Source of the DNA: Pseudomonas oryzihabitans
GTDB lineage: Bacteria; Pseudomonadota; Gammaproteobacteria; Pseudomonadales; Pseudomonadaceae
Assembly: GCF_024652905.1 (NCBI RefSeq)
Contig: NZ_CP102428.1
Location: forward strand, 322,501 to 386,500
DNA length: 64,000 nucleotides
Direction of reading: 5' to 3'
Shown: in pieces, positions 45,539 through 54,898 of the stretch
How the letters are laid out: each line of letters starts with the position of its first letter
Position numbering within the stretch: the stretch's first letter is position 1
The notes under the pieces: generated by a model
Told to the model about the DNA's origin: nothing
What the model saw: the letters and a program-made list of their open reading frames with translations, nothing else
The model's database searches: none
Made by a program: the position numbers and the translations under genes

Positions 45539-46885
45539 ATGACAGCAACCGTCGACACAACAACTACTACAGCTCCCGCGCCCAAGCGACCCGTCAAGCA
45601 GCCGATCTACAAGAGCCTGTACTTCCAGGTAATCGTGGCGATTGTCCTGGGTATCCTGCTCGGCCACTTCTATCCCCAGACCGGCGCGGCCATGAAGCCG
45701 CTGGGCGACGGTTTCATCAAGCTGATCAAGATGGTCATCGCGCCCATCATCTTCTGCACCGTGGTGACCGGCATCGCCGGCATGCAGAACATGAAGGCCG
45801 TGGGCAAGACCGGCGGCATGGCGCTGCTGTACTTCGAGATCTTCTCTACCATCGCACTGCTGATCGGCCTGATCGTGGTCAACGTCGTCCAGCCGGGCGC
45901 CGGCATGAACGTCGACGTCAGCACCCTGGACACCAAGGGCATCGCGGCCTACGCGGCAGCTGGCGAGAAGCAGAGCACCATCGACTTCCTGATGAACATC
46001 ATCCCGTCGACGGTCGTCAACGCCTTCGCCACCGGTGAGATCCTGCAGGTCCTGTTCTTCGCCGTGCTGTTCGGCTACGCCCTGCATCGCCTGGGCGAGA
46101 CCGGTCAACTGGTGTTCAACTTCATCGACCGCATCTCCCACGTCTTCTTCAACATCATCAACGTCATCATGAAGCTCGCCCCCATCGGCGCCTTCGGTGC
46201 CATGGCGTTCACCATCGGCAAATACGGCGTCGGCACCCTGGTGCAGCTGGGCTACCTGATGGCCTGCTTCTATATCACCTGCCTGCTGTTCGTACTGGTG
46301 GTACTGGGCGCCGTGGCGCGCATGCACGGCTTCAGCATCCTCAAGTTCATCAAGTACATCCGTGAAGAACTGCTGATTGTGCTGGGTACCTCGTCCTCCG
46401 AGTCCGCCCTGCCGCGCATGCTGACCAAGATGCAGAAGCTGGGCGCCGAGAAGTCGGTGGTAGGCCTGGTGATCCCCACCGGCTACTCCTTCAACCTCGA
46501 CGGTACCTCCATCTACCTGACCATGGCCGCGGTGTTCATCGCCCAGGCCACCAACACCCAGATGGACATCACCCACCAGATCACCCTGCTGCTGGTGCTG
46601 CTGATCTCCTCCAAGGGCGCCGCAGGCGTCACCGGTAGCGGCTTCATCGTGCTGGCCGCCACCCTGTCCGCCGTCGGTCACGTACCGGTCGCTGGCCTGG
46701 CGCTGATCCTGGGTATCGACCGCTTCATGTCCGAAGCCCGCGCCCTGACCAACCTGGTCGGCAACGGCGTGGCCTCCATCGTGGTCGCCAAGTGGTGCGG
46801 CCAGCTGGACGAGCAGACCTTGAAGACCGAACTCGCTCGCGGCCCGAACGCCGTCGAAGTCGAGGAAGCTCGCCAGACTGCCTGA
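45539..46885 (+). CDS. dctA: C4-dicarboxylate:cation symporter DctA
   Basis: This 448-residue DAACS-family transporter takes up succinate, fumarate and malate across the inner membrane. Family landmarks: [21 protein letters not shown] near the N-terminus, the serine-rich [13 protein letters not shown], the NMDGT-like [13 protein letters not shown], and [17 protein letters not shown]. The predicted fold is eight helices plus two re-entrant loops. The N-terminal ~20 residues are Thr-rich. AAGGGAAAGAG precedes the ATG. A sigma-54 promoter lies upstream and a strong terminator follows. Confidence 0.96.
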   Translation: MTATVDTTTTTAPAPKRPVKQPIYKSLYFQVIVAIVLGILLGHFYPQTGAAMKPLGDGFIKLIKMVIAPIIFCTVVTGIAGMQNMKAVGKTGGMALLYFEIFSTIALLIGLIVVNVVQPGAGMNVDVSTLDTKGIAAYAAAGEKQSTIDFLMNIIPSTVVNAFATGEILQVLFFAVLFGYALHRLGETGQLVFNFIDRISHVFFNIINVIMKLAPIGAFGAMAFTIGKYGVGTLVQLGYLMACFYITCLLFVLVVLGAVARMHGFSILKFIKYIREELLIVLGTSSSESALPRMLTKMQKLGAEKSVVGLVIPTGYSFNLDGTSIYLTMAAVFIAQATNTQMDITHQITLLLVLLISSKGAAGVTGSGFIVLAATLSAVGHVPVAGLALILGIDRFMSEARALTNLVGNGVASIVVAKWCGQLDEQTLKTELARGPNAVEVEEARQTA

Positions 46886-46931
46886 GCCTAGCGCGAGGAC
46901 CGCTCCTGGAGCGGTCCCGCCGGCAAGTGCG

Positions 46932-46967
46932 AAACGCCCGTATCGAAAGATGCGGGCGTTTTCTTTT
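46932..46967 (+). terminator. Rho-independent terminator of dctA
   Basis: AAACGCCCGTATC (46932-46944) and GATGCGGGCGTTTTCTTTT form a long stem with a short GAAA loop and T-rich tail. An extra palindrome, GGACCGCTCC-T-GGAGCGGTCC (46897-46917), lies between it and the stop codon. Confidence 0.85.
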
Positions 46968-47261
46968 GCCTTGGATTTGCTGAGGGAGGGACGCAGGCGC
47001 TGTGCCCTGGCGGAAACGCCGAGCGATCAATTGGCTGGGGTTGCCTCAACCGCCGGCCAGGGTGCCTGGGCTGCGGCTCCATCACGCTCTTGGGTGGCAG
47101 CCAGGATGCAGTGGAAAGCAGGGGGGGGCGCTGTATGCGGGCCTTGCGAGCGTCGTCTTGCCGGAGGACGAGCAGGCGCAGGTAAGGTGACCAGGCTGCG
47201 TGGTCGCAGGCAGGTTGCCGAAGCAGAGGGGAAGGGGACGGGTAATAGCAGGAGGAGGGGT

Positions 47262-47288
47262 GAAGCGCTGGCAGACCGCCAGCGCTTC
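47262..47288 (-). terminator. Terminator hairpin of the sugar symporter gene
   Basis: GAAGCGCTGGC (47262-47272) and GCCAGCGCTTC (47278-47288) form an 11-bp perfect stem with a 5-base loop, 8 bp after the stop. The minus-strand side is followed by ACCCCTCC rather than a T-run. Confidence 0.6.
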
Positions 47289-47296
47289 GGGGTGGA

Positions 47297-48511
47297 TCAG
47301 CGGCGCAGGCTGGGACGGTAGCCCATCACGCCGTAGAACAGGATGTAGAGGTAGCAGACCAGGGGGATAAGGAAGGAGGGCAGCAGGCCGATGGTATCGG
47401 CGAAGTAGCCCTGGATGGCCGGCACCAAGGCGCCGCCGACGATACCCATGCACAGCAGACCCGAACCCTTGGAGGTGAACTTGCCCAGGCCCTTGAGCGC
47501 CAGGGAGAAGATGGTCGGGAACATGATGGAGTTGAAGAAGCCGATGGCCAGCAGGGCCCACATGGCGACCTTGCCGCCTTGCAGCACGGCCACGGCCAGC
47601 AGCACGCCGATGGCGATGGCGTTGAAGCTCAGCACCAGGTTCGGCCGCACCTTGGTCATGATCACGCCGCCGATGAAGCGACCGACCATGGCGCCACCCC
47701 AGTACAGCGACAGGTACTTGGCGGCGGTAGCGGCGTTCAGGCCGGCCACGTCCGGGCTTTCCATCAGGCTCACCAGGTAGCTGCCGATGGACACTTCGGC
47801 ACCCACGTACATGAAGATGCCGACCACGCCGAGCAGCAGGTGGCGATAGGCCCAGACGCTGTTGGCGGCCAGGGCGTTCTCGTCGGTGGCGTTGTCCTGT
47901 TCGGTGTCCTTGATCTGCGGCAGGCGGAAGAGGCCAATGATCACCGCCAGGGCGACCAGCATGCCGGCCAGGATCAGGTAGGGCAGCTGCACCGAATGGG
48001 CGGCGGAGTCTTCACCGACCAGCGCCAGGATGGTCACCGCGCCCACCAGTGGGCCGACGGTGGTGCCCAGGGAGTTGAAGGCCTGGGTCAGGTTGAGGCG
48101 CGAGGCCGCGGTTTCCGGCTTGCCGAGGATGGTGACATAGGGATTCGCCGCTACCTGCAACACGGTGATGCCGGCCGCCAGTACGAACAGGGCGGTCAGG
48201 AAGAAGCCGTAGGAGTGGGCTCCGGCCGCCGGGTAGAAGAGCACGCAACCAACGCCGGCAGTGAGCAGGCCGACGATGATGCCCTTCTTGTAGCCCAGAC
48301 TTTCCACCAGGCGACCCGCCGGGAAGGAGACGATGAAGTAGGCGGTGAAGAAGCAGAACTGGATCAGCGAGGCCTGCAGGTAGCTAAGGGTGAAGACCGC
48401 CTTGAGGTGGGGGATGAGGATGTCGTTCAGCGAGGTGATCAGGCCCCACATGAAGAACAGCATGGTGAGGACGATCAAGGGTCCGCGGTAGCTCTGGTTT
48501 TGATTGTGCAT
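47297..48511 (-). CDS. FHS-family sugar:H+ symporter (FucP/GluP-like)
   Basis: This 404-residue inner-membrane MFS carrier of the fucose-galactose-glucose symporter family has twelve helices. Motifs: FFMWGLITSLNDILIPHLKAVFTLSY at the N-terminus, AGITVLQVAANPYVTILGKPETAASRLNLTQAFNSLGTTVGP, and WGGAMVGRFIGG. The exact sugar (glucose, galactose, fucose or other) cannot be read from sequence. It is transcribed alone; a 12-bp palindrome lies ~50 bp upstream. Confidence 0.9.
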   Translation of the reverse strand: MHNQNQSYRGPLIVLTMLFFMWGLITSLNDILIPHLKAVFTLSYLQASLIQFCFFTAYFIVSFPAGRLVESLGYKKGIIVGLLTAGVGCVLFYPAAGAHSYGFFLTALFVLAAGITVLQVAANPYVTILGKPETAASRLNLTQAFNSLGTTVGPLVGAVTILALVGEDSAAHSVQLPYLILAGMLVALAVIIGLFRLPQIKDTEQDNATDENALAANSVWAYRHLLLGVVGIFMYVGAEVSIGSYLVSLMESPDVAGLNAATAAKYLSLYWGGAMVGRFIGGVIMTKVRPNLVLSFNAIAIGVLLAVAVLQGGKVAMWALLAIGFFNSIMFPTIFSLALKGLGKFTSKGSGLLCMGIVGGALVPAIQGYFADTIGLLPSFLIPLVCYLYILFYGVMGYRPSLRR

Positions 48512-48559
48512 TGGGGCTCCATGGGTACAACAGTTTCTTGTTTCTGCCCGCGATTCTCG

Positions 48560-48571
48560 GACAGCGCTGTC
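48560..48571. promoter_or_regulatory. Palindrome upstream of the sugar symporter, possible LacI-type operator
   Basis: GACAGCGCTGTC is a perfect 12-bp palindrome with the central AGCGCT typical of many LacI-family operators, 49 bp upstream of the start codon. No regulator gene is nearby. Confidence 0.3.
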
Positions 48572-48721
48572 TAGGACGGCTGCGCAGACACAGCGAAGCG
48601 GCGCGAGATTAAGCTATTCGCGCTGCTGAATCCATTCTTCCTGGAGGTTCGCAGGCGAAGTGCCGGCGCCTTCGACCGCGGGGCCGGTGACCGGTTCAGC
48701 GGGGCACGGCGCAGAAATGAA

Positions 48722-48744
48722 AAACGGCGCCAGAGGCGCCGTTT
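48722..48744 (-). terminator. Rho-independent terminator of fabAB
   Basis: AAACGGCGCC and GGCGCCGTTT form a 10-bp stem with a 3-base loop. On the minus strand the stem runs straight into TTTTTCATTT. It lies 22 bp past the fabB stop. Confidence 0.88.
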
Positions 48745-48765
48745 GGGTCACACAAGCGAGGGTTA

Positions 48766-49983
48766 TCAGCCTTGCCAGCGCTTGAGTACCAGGGTGGCGT
48801 TGGTGCCGCCGAAGCCGAAGCTGTTGCTCATGACGAGGTCCAGCTTGGCGTCTTCCTTGGTCTCGCGCAGGATCGGCAGGTCAGCGACTTCCGGATCCAG
48901 TTCGTCGATGTTGGCCGAGCCGGCGATGAAGTTGCCTTCCATCATCAGCATGCAGTAGATGGCCTCATGGACGCCGGCGGCGCCCAGGGAGTGGCCGGAC
49001 AGGCTCTTGGTGGAGCTGATGGCCGGCGCCTTGTCACCGAACACGGCGCGTACGCCCTTGATTTCGGCCACGTCGCCCACCGGGGTGGAGGTGCCGTGGG
49101 TGTTCAGGTAGTCGATCTCGCCGTCGACGGTGGACAGCGCCTGCTGCATGCAGCGGATGGCGCCTTCGCCGCTCGGGGCGACCATGTCGTAGCCGTCGGA
49201 GGTCGCGCCGTAGCCGACGATCTCGGCATAGATCTTGGCGCCACGGGCCAGGGCGTGTTCGAGTTCCTCGACCACCACCATGCCGCCGCCGCCAGCGATG
49301 ACGAAACCGTCACGCTTGCTGTCGTAGGCACGGGAAGCCTTTTCCGGCGTCTCGTTGTAGTCGCTGGAGAGCGCGCCCATGGCATCGAACAGCATGCTCT
49401 GGGTCCAGTGCTCTTCCTCGCCGCCGCCGGCGAAGACTACGTCCTGCTTGCCGAGCTGGATCTGCTCCATGGCCAGGCCGATGCAGTGAGCGCTGGTGGC
49501 GCAGGCCGAGGCTACGGAGTAGTTCAGGCCCTTGATCTTGAAGGGGGTGGCCAGGCAGGCGGAGACCGTGCTGCTCATGGTCCGGGTCACGCGGTAGGGA
49601 CCGACGCGCTTGACGCCCTTCTCGCGCAGGATGTCCAGGGCTTCCATCTGGTTGAAGGTGGAAGCGCCACCCGAGCCGGCGATCAGGCCGGTGCGAGGGT
49701 TGGAGACCTGGTCTTCGGCCAGACCGGAGTCCTTGATCGCCTGCTCCATCGCCAGATAGGCGTAGGCGGCGGCATCGCCGACGAAGCGCTTGACCTTGCG
49801 GTCGATCAGTTCTTCGAGGTTCAGGTCGATGGAACCGGAAACCTGGCTGCGCAGACCCATTTCGGCATATTCCGGATTGTGACGGATGCCGGCACGGCCT
49901 GCGCGCAGGTTGGCGGAAACGGTGTCTTTATCATTGCCCAGGCACGAAACGATACCCAGACCGGTAATGACGACGCGACGCAT
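48766..49983 (-). CDS. fabB: 3-oxoacyl-[acyl-carrier-protein] synthase I
   Basis: This 405-residue ketoacyl-ACP synthase elongates unsaturated acyl-ACPs. The Cys-His-His triad is visible: [11 protein letters not shown] (Cys near 163), [11 protein letters not shown] (His near 298) and [13 protein letters not shown] (His near 333). It starts 11 bp after the fabA stop, the standard fabAB operon of Pseudomonas, and a strong terminator follows. Confidence 0.97.
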   Translation of the reverse strand: MRRVVITGLGIVSCLGNDKDTVSANLRAGRAGIRHNPEYAEMGLRSQVSGSIDLNLEELIDRKVKRFVGDAAAYAYLAMEQAIKDSGLAEDQVSNPRTGLIAGSGGASTFNQMEALDILREKGVKRVGPYRVTRTMSSTVSACLATPFKIKGLNYSVASACATSAHCIGLAMEQIQLGKQDVVFAGGGEEEHWTQSMLFDAMGALSSDYNETPEKASRAYDSKRDGFVIAGGGGMVVVEELEHALARGAKIYAEIVGYGATSDGYDMVAPSGEGAIRCMQQALSTVDGEIDYLNTHGTSTPVGDVAEIKGVRAVFGDKAPAISSTKSLSGHSLGAAGVHEAIYCMLMMEGNFIAGSANIDELDPEVADLPILRETKEDAKLDLVMSNSFGFGGTNATLVLKRWQG

Positions 49984-49994
49984 GCGAAAAGCCC

Positions 49995-50510
49995 TTAGAA
50001 GCTATCGGTGGAAGTGAACAGGCCGACGCGCAGACCTTCGGCGGAGTAGATCTCGCGGCCGTCCACGCTAACGGTGCCATCGGCGATGGCCAGAATCAGC
50101 GACCTGTTGATGGTGCGTTTGATATGGATATTGTAGGTGACCTTCTTGGCGGTCGGCAGTACCTGACCGAAGAACTTCACTTCGCCAGAGCCCAGGGCGC
50201 GACCGCGACCCGGATTGCCCTGCCAGCCAAGGTAGAAACCGACCAGCTGCCACATGGCATCCAGGCCCAGGCAGCCCGGCATCACCGGATCACCTTCGAA
50301 ATGGCAACCGAAGAACCAGAGGTCGGGACGGATATCGAGTTCCGCCACCAGTTCGCCCTTGCCGTATTTCCCGCCTACCTCACTGATATGCGTGATCCGA
50401 TCGATCATCAGCATGTTCGGTGCGGGCAATTGGGCATTGCCCGGACCGAAGAGCTCGCCACGGCTGCAGCGCAGCAAGTCTTCGTAGGTAAAGGCGTGTT
50501 GTTTGGTCAT
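49995..50510 (-). CDS. fabA: 3-hydroxydecanoyl-[acyl-carrier-protein] dehydratase/isomerase
   Basis: This 171-residue hotdog-fold enzyme dehydrates 3-hydroxydecanoyl-ACP and isomerises the trans-2 to the cis-3 product, the branch point to unsaturated fatty acids. The catalytic His is in [31 protein letters not shown] (His ~70, Asp ~84). Length equals the family norm. AGGAGCTTGC precedes the ATG at 50510. It is first gene of fabA-fabB. Confidence 0.97.
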   Translation of the reverse strand: MTKQHAFTYEDLLRCSRGELFGPGNAQLPAPNMLMIDRITHISEVGGKYGKGELVAELDIRPDLWFFGCHFEGDPVMPGCLGLDAMWQLVGFYLGWQGNPGRGRALGSGEVKFFGQVLPTAKKVTYNIHIKRTINRSLILAIADGTVSVDGREIYSAEGLRVGLFTSTDSF

Positions 50511-50887
50511 GCAAGCTCCTGTAGCTGGCCTAGGTCCAGGCTCTGGCGACTCCGAAGGTCGCTCTGGGTATGGCTTCGTGTAGCAGTAGACTGCCGGGGC
50601 ATCGGGAAAGTCACAGGCCAGCGCCCCGCTCGTTAACGGACCATTGTGCACTTTCCGCAGTCAATTCTCCATCCTGGGAGGCCGTTCAGGATCTTGCGGT
50701 CCTTGGGTCAGCGAAGCGGGCAGGGCCGAGAAAGAGCTGTTTACCGGTGCTAAATGTGCATCGCGCAGCCGTTTTCAACACCGTTCGGCCGAAACGAGGC
50801 AGATCGTGAACAGGCCCTGAGGCGTTCGTGCGGCTACCGTATACTGGGCGGCGAGGCCGCGCGATCGCGGTGATGACGAGAGTTTCG
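50511..50887. other. Divergent fabA-gpsA gap
   Basis: These 377 bp separate the divergent fabA and gpsA genes. The middle is filled by repeat copy 3 (50680-50816). No clear fatty-acid regulator (DesT/FabR-type) palindrome was seen in the fabA-proximal part. Confidence 0.6.
50680..50816. repeat. Interspersed palindromic repeat, copy 3, diverged (~137 bp)
   Basis: Ends GGCCGTTCAGGATCTTGC and GCAGATCGTGAACAGGCC are imperfect inverted repeats. The inner part (GTTTACCGGTGCTAAATGTGCATCGCGC...TTTTCAACACCGTTCGGCCGA) is a diverged version of copies 1 and 2. Unlike those it lies between divergent genes and so is upstream of gpsA. Confidence 0.6.
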
Positions 50888-51922
50888 ATGACAGTCCAAT
50901 CCCCCATCGCCGTCCTGGGTGGCGGCAGTTTCGGTACCGCCCTGGCCAATCTGGTCGCCGAGAACGGGCTGCCGGTGCGCCTGTGGATGCGCGATCCGCA
51001 ACAGGCCGAGACCATCCGCCGCGAGCGCGAGAACCCCCGCTACCTGAAGGGTATCAAGGTGCACGCCGCGGTCGAGGCCACCAGTGATCTGCCGGGCGCC
51101 ATCCAGGGCTGCGAGCTGATCCTGGTCGCGTTGCCGTCGAGCGCGCTGCGCCAGGCGCTGGCGCCCATCGCCCAGCAACTGGAGGGGCGTTTCCTCGTCA
51201 GCACCACCAAGGGCATCGAGGCGCATTCCTTCATGCTGATGAGCGAGATCCTCGCGGAAATCGTGCCGCGCGCGCGCATCGGCATCATCTCCGGCCCCAA
51301 TCTGGCCCGCGAGATCGCCGAGCATCAGCTCACCGCCACCGTGGTGGCCAGCGAGGACGAAGCCGTGTGCCGGCAGGTCCAGGCGGCACTGCACGGCCGT
51401 ACCTTCCGCGTCTATGCCAGCGCCGATCGCCTCGGCGTCGAACTGGCCGGCGCCCTGAAGAACGTCTACGCCATCATCGCCGGCATGGCCGCGGCCCTGG
51501 CGATGGGCGAGAACACCCGCAGCATGCTGATCACCCGGGCCCTGGCCGAGATGACCCGCTTCGCCGTGCAGCGCGGCGCCAATCCCATCACCTACCTCGG
51601 CCTGGCCGGGGTCGGGGACCTGATCGTGACCTGCTCGTCGGAGAAGAGCCGCAACTACCGGGTGGGTCACGCCCTCGGGCGGGGACTGACCCTGGACGAG
51701 GCGGTGGCGCAGATCGGCGAGACCGCCGAAGGCGTCAACACCCTGCGCGTGCTCAAGGAAAAAGCGGATGAGCTGGGCGTCTACATGCCCCTGGTAAACG
51801 GCCTCTATGCGATCCTGTTCGAGGGTCGCAGTTTGGGGCAGGTGATCGAGGCCCTGATGGGCGGTGAGCCCAAGACCGATGTCGATGTGGCGGACGCCGC
51901 CGAGATCCTGAACAGGCTCTGA
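50888..51922 (+). CDS. gpsA: Glycerol-3-phosphate dehydrogenase [NAD(P)+]
   Basis: This 344-residue cytoplasmic enzyme reduces dihydroxyacetone phosphate to sn-glycerol-3-phosphate for phospholipids. The cofactor motif [15 protein letters not shown] is at residues 8-22, and the catalytic Lys lies in [16 protein letters not shown] near 195, with [13 protein letters not shown] and [20 protein letters not shown] after it. Its place beside fabAB fits membrane lipid supply. The ATG at 50888 matches the family N-terminus. Confidence 0.96.
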   Translation: MTVQSPIAVLGGGSFGTALANLVAENGLPVRLWMRDPQQAETIRRERENPRYLKGIKVHAAVEATSDLPGAIQGCELILVALPSSALRQALAPIAQQLEGRFLVSTTKGIEAHSFMLMSEILAEIVPRARIGIISGPNLAREIAEHQLTATVVASEDEAVCRQVQAALHGRTFRVYASADRLGVELAGALKNVYAIIAGMAAALAMGENTRSMLITRALAEMTRFAVQRGANPITYLGLAGVGDLIVTCSSEKSRNYRVGHALGRGLTLDEAVAQIGETAEGVNTLRVLKEKADELGVYMPLVNGLYAILFEGRSLGQVIEALMGGEPKTDVDVADAAEILNRL

Positions 51923-51953
51923 GCCGCTACACTGTCTGAAAAGAGGAATTCCC

Positions 51954-52253
51954 ATGTCCCAACCCGAGCATTCCCGCGAGCTGCTAGGCCTGCGCCTGAT
52001 CTGGATGCTGCTGTTCCTGTTCGTCTGGCTGGGTGCGCAGTACGTGCTGGCGGTGGTGGTGCTGGTGCAACTGGTGGTGCGCCTGATCAAGGGCGAGGCC
52101 AACCCCGGGCTGATCGCCTTTGGCGCGGCCCTGGGCGCCTATCTGGCGCAGATCGTCCGCTTCGGCACCTTCGCCAGCGAAGTGAAGCCCTGGCCCTTCG
52201 CCGATTGGCCGGCCACCGAGCCCGCCGACGATCGCTCCGCCACCGCGCCATGA
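51954..52253 (+). CDS. DUF4389 small membrane protein
   Basis: This 99-residue protein has two to three hydrophobic segments (LRLIWMLLFLFVWLGAQYVLAVVVLVQLVVRLI, then a second one near IAFGAALGAYLAQIVRFGTF) and matches the DUF4389 family. Function unknown. It sits between gpsA (31-bp gap) and sixA (4-bp ATGA overlap), so it is part of that operon. AAGAGGAA precedes the ATG. Confidence 0.85.
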   Translation: MSQPEHSRELLGLRLIWMLLFLFVWLGAQYVLAVVVLVQLVVRLIKGEANPGLIAFGAALGAYLAQIVRFGTFASEVKPWPFADWPATEPADDRSATAP

Positions 52254-52705
52254 AGCTCTGGCTGCTGCGGCATGGCGAAGCCGAGGCGCGGGCGTCCAGC
52301 GACGAGCTGCGCGAGCTGACCATGGCCGGGCGCGCCGAGGTGTTGCGCAGCGCCCTGCAACTGCAGGGTGCCCAACTGCAGCTCATCCTCGCCAGTCCCT
52401 ACGTACGGGCGCAGCAGACGGCGGCTCTGGTTCAGCAGCAACTGGGCTGGCCAGGCGAGGTGCGCAGTGCCTCCTGGGCCACGCCCGACGGCGAGCCGGA
52501 ACGCGCCCTGGACGAGCTGGAGCGCCTGGGTGTGGAGGAGCTGCTGCTGGTGACCCATAATCCCTTCGTCGCTGAACTGGCCGGCTGGTTGCTGCACGGT
52601 CATCGGCAGGCACCGGTAGCCATGTGCACCGCGTCCCTGCTGTGCCTGGAGGCGCCGCTGTCCCTGGCCGGCGGTTTCGAGCTGGTCAGTCACTTCCATG
52701 GCTGA
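52250..52705 (+). CDS. sixA: Phosphohistidine phosphatase SixA
   Basis: This 151-residue histidine phosphatase superfamily enzyme has the RHG motif at the start (LWLLRHGEAEARAS, catalytic His8) and the second His in LLLVTHNPFVAELAG (near 104). SixA removes phosphate from phosphohistidine proteins, in E. coli the nitrogen PTS protein NPr. It is translationally coupled to the DUF4389 gene by an ATGA overlap. Confidence 0.9.
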   Translation: MKLWLLRHGEAEARASSDELRELTMAGRAEVLRSALQLQGAQLQLILASPYVRAQQTAALVQQQLGWPGEVRSASWATPDGEPERALDELERLGVEELLLVTHNPFVAELAGWLLHGHRQAPVAMCTASLLCLEAPLSLAGGFELVSHFHG

Positions 52706-52725
52706 CGCCCTTGCAAGGAAAGTAC

Positions 52726-53163
52726 ATGAGCATCTGGCAGACCCTTCCTGATCCTGAGGACCTCGGGCGTGCGCTCGAAAATACCCTCGCCGAACACCTG
52801 GACATGCGCATCGAAGCCTGGGACGACAGCAGCCTGACCGCCAGCATGGTGGTCGACCGGCGTACTCACCAGCCCATGGGGCTGCTGCATGGCGGCGCCT
52901 CGGTGGCCCTGGCGGAAACCGTGGGCTCGATCGCCAGCATGCTCTGCGTGGATCGTTCGCGCTTCTATTGCGTGGGTCAGGAAATCAACGCCAACCACGT
53001 GCGCGGCGTGCGTTCCGGGCGGGTAACGGCGGTCGCGCGACCCCTGCACCTGGGGCGCAGCAGCCATGTCTGGGACATCCGCCTGAGCGATGAGGAAGGA
53101 CGCCTGACCTGCGTATCGCGGCTGACCGTGGCGGTGGTCCCGCTGCAACGGGACCCCTCCTAG
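52726..53163 (+). CDS. Hotdog-fold thioesterase (EntH/MenI-like)
   Basis: This 145-residue PaaI-type acyl-CoA thioesterase has the catalytic segment HQPMGLLHGGASVALAETVGSIAS (residues ~47-70), with the HGG and catalytic Glu, and INANHVRGVRSGRVTAVARPLHLGR next. It resembles E. coli YbdB/YdiI. It follows sixA after 20 bp in the gpsA operon. The acyl-CoA substrate is unknown. Confidence 0.88.
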   Translation: MSIWQTLPDPEDLGRALENTLAEHLDMRIEAWDDSSLTASMVVDRRTHQPMGLLHGGASVALAETVGSIASMLCVDRSRFYCVGQEINANHVRGVRSGRVTAVARPLHLGRSSHVWDIRLSDEEGRLTCVSRLTVAVVPLQRDPS

Positions 53164-53200
53164 GCATGGCCAGCGTCTGGCTGGCAGGGGAGGCAAGCAC

Positions 53201-54082
53201 ATGACGGCCCAGGTGCAGGAGCTGCGCCTGGAGCTGCCTCATATCGAGCTGAGCGCCCGGGTGTTCGGCCCGGAAGACGGCTATCCGGTGCTGGCGCTGC
53301 ATGGCTGGCTGGACAATGCCATGACTTTCGCCCAGCTCGCCCCCCGCCTGCAGGGTCTGCGCATCGTCGCGCTGGACCTGCCCGGGCACGGGCTGTCGGC
53401 ACATCGTCCCGCTGGCGTCGGATATGCCATCCAGGACTATGGACTGGATGTGCTCGCTGCCGCGCGGCAACTGGGCTGGGACCGCTTCGGCCTGCTCGGG
53501 CACTCCATGGGCGCCATCGTCGGCGTCATCGCCGCCGCGGCCCTGCCGGAGCAGATCGAGCGCCTGGCGCTGATCGATGGCCTGCTGCCCTACACCACGC
53601 CGGCGGAGGAGACGTCGGAGAAACTCGGCAAGGCGCTGCTCGCCGAGCTGGAATTGCCCAATCGACGCAAGCCGGTCTATGCCACGGTGGAAGACGCCGT
53701 GGCGGCGCGGCTGAAGGGGGCGTTGACGGTCAGTCGCGAAGCCGCCGAGTTGCTCGCTGAGCGCGGCTTGATGGCGGTGCCGGGTGGCTATACCTGGCGC
53801 TCCGATCCGCGCCTGCGGCTGCCCAGTCGGATGCGTTTCACGCCGGAGCAGGCGGCTGCCTGCCTGGACGCCGTGCGCTGCCCGACGGCGCTGGTGGTGG
53901 CCGCGGGCGGCCTCGTGGCGCCCCATGCCGAGGCCATGCGCCTGGCACGGCAGCAGCCACACTTCAGCCTCCATGAGCTGCCGGGCGGGCACCATCTGCA
54001 CCTGGACGATGCCGCGGGCGCCCAGGCCGTCGCAGATTGTTTCAATGCCTTCTTTGCCGCCAGCACCGGGCGCGACGAATAA
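53201..54082 (+). CDS. Alpha/beta-fold hydrolase
   Basis: This 293-residue serine hydrolase has an oxyanion segment VLALHGWLDNAMTFAQLAPRL, the nucleophile elbow GLLGHSMGAIVG (Ser near 104), and a C-terminal His in LPGGHHLHLDDA (near 268). It has no signal peptide. Substrate unknown; similar proteins are annotated as esterases or serine hydrolase-like. AGGGGAGG precedes the ATG. It ends 6 bp before the next gene. Confidence 0.9.
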   Translation: MTAQVQELRLELPHIELSARVFGPEDGYPVLALHGWLDNAMTFAQLAPRLQGLRIVALDLPGHGLSAHRPAGVGYAIQDYGLDVLAAARQLGWDRFGLLGHSMGAIVGVIAAAALPEQIERLALIDGLLPYTTPAEETSEKLGKALLAELELPNRRKPVYATVEDAVAARLKGALTVSREAAELLAERGLMAVPGGYTWRSDPRLRLPSRMRFTPEQAAACLDAVRCPTALVVAAGGLVAPHAEAMRLARQQPHFSLHELPGGHHLHLDDAAGAQAVADCFNAFFAASTGRDE

Positions 54083-54088
54083 TGCGGC

Positions 54089-54898
54089 ATGCCTAGCCGA
54101 CCGTTCTGCCTCTGCACCACTCTCGTCCGCCGATCCCTGCTGATCGGCCTGCTGTTTTCCACCTGTGGTGTGCAGGCCGCCGTACTGCCCGAAATCGCGC
54201 CCATGGATCATGCCCAGCTCGTTCGCGAAACCGGACCGGCAACTGCCGAACGCCTCTATCCGCTGGGGCCGGCCAGTCGCATCGGCGGTCGCCTGCGCCT
54301 GGAGGATTCCTTGCAGGTGGAGGGCGAACTCCAGACCCAGACCTTCGAGCTGGCCCCTGGACATCCGCCGCTGGCGCGCCTCGACAGCGAACGCCAGCGC
54401 CTGCAGCAGCAGGGTGCGACGCTGCTCTACTGGTGCGAGGGGCGTGACTGCGGCGCCAGCAGCGTCATCGCCAACAGCCTGCTGGGCGATGCCATGCTGT
54501 TCGGGCCCGACGACCAGCAGGGTCTGCTGGTATTGCAGCTGGCGGAGCCACAGACGGTGCTGACGCTCTATGGCATCACCCGGGGCAACCGCCGCGGCTA
54601 CCTGCATGCCGAGCGGCTGCAGGCCGGCCAACCCCTGCCCGAGTTGTTGCCGAGCGCTGCCACCCTGCTCAAGGAATTGCAACGCGACGGTCAGCTGCTG
54701 CTGCCCGTCATGGAGCGGACGCCGGAGCAACCCTGGATCGCCCGCCTGGCGGCGGCCCTGGCGCTCAATGGCGATGTCGCCGTGACCCTGGGCGGCGACC
54801 AGGCCATGGCCTGGCAGAGCGTCCTGCGCGAGGCGGGAATCCGCGCGCCGCGACTGCAGACCGAAGCCGGTCGAGCCGCCGGGCTCTATCGCCGCTAG
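54089..54898 (+). CDS. Exported DUF4892 protein
   Basis: This 269-residue protein has a signal peptide (MPSRPFCLCTTLVRRSLLIGLLFSTCGVQA, cut near residue 31) and a DUF4892 domain (AERLYPLGPASRIGGRLRLEDSL, YWCEGRDCGASSVIANSLLG, GNRRGYLHAERLQ). Function unknown; the CEGRDCG pair could form a disulphide. It is 6 bp behind the hydrolase gene and ends the gpsA operon, overlapping the convergent MFS stop by 4 bp. Confidence 0.82.
   Translation: MPSRPFCLCTTLVRRSLLIGLLFSTCGVQAAVLPEIAPMDHAQLVRETGPATAERLYPLGPASRIGGRLRLEDSLQVEGELQTQTFELAPGHPPLARLDSERQRLQQQGATLLYWCEGRDCGASSVIANSLLGDAMLFGPDDQQGLLVLQLAEPQTVLTLYGITRGNRRGYLHAERLQAGQPLPELLPSAATLLKELQRDGQLLLPVMERTPEQPWIARLAAALALNGDVAVTLGGDQAMAWQSVLREAGIRAPRLQTEAGRAAGLYRR

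Larger units (their letters stand above)
46886..47296. other. Gap between dctA and the sugar symporter gene
   Basis: This 411-bp gap has the dctA terminator region (46897-46967) at its left and the symporter terminator hairpin (47262-47288) at its right. The ~290 bp between show no gene or repeat I can support. Confidence 0.6.

Noticed and set aside
46950-47321. Frames of about 100-120 codons between dctA and the sugar symporter gene.
   Set aside because: They overlap two terminators, have no family match and no ribosome binding site.
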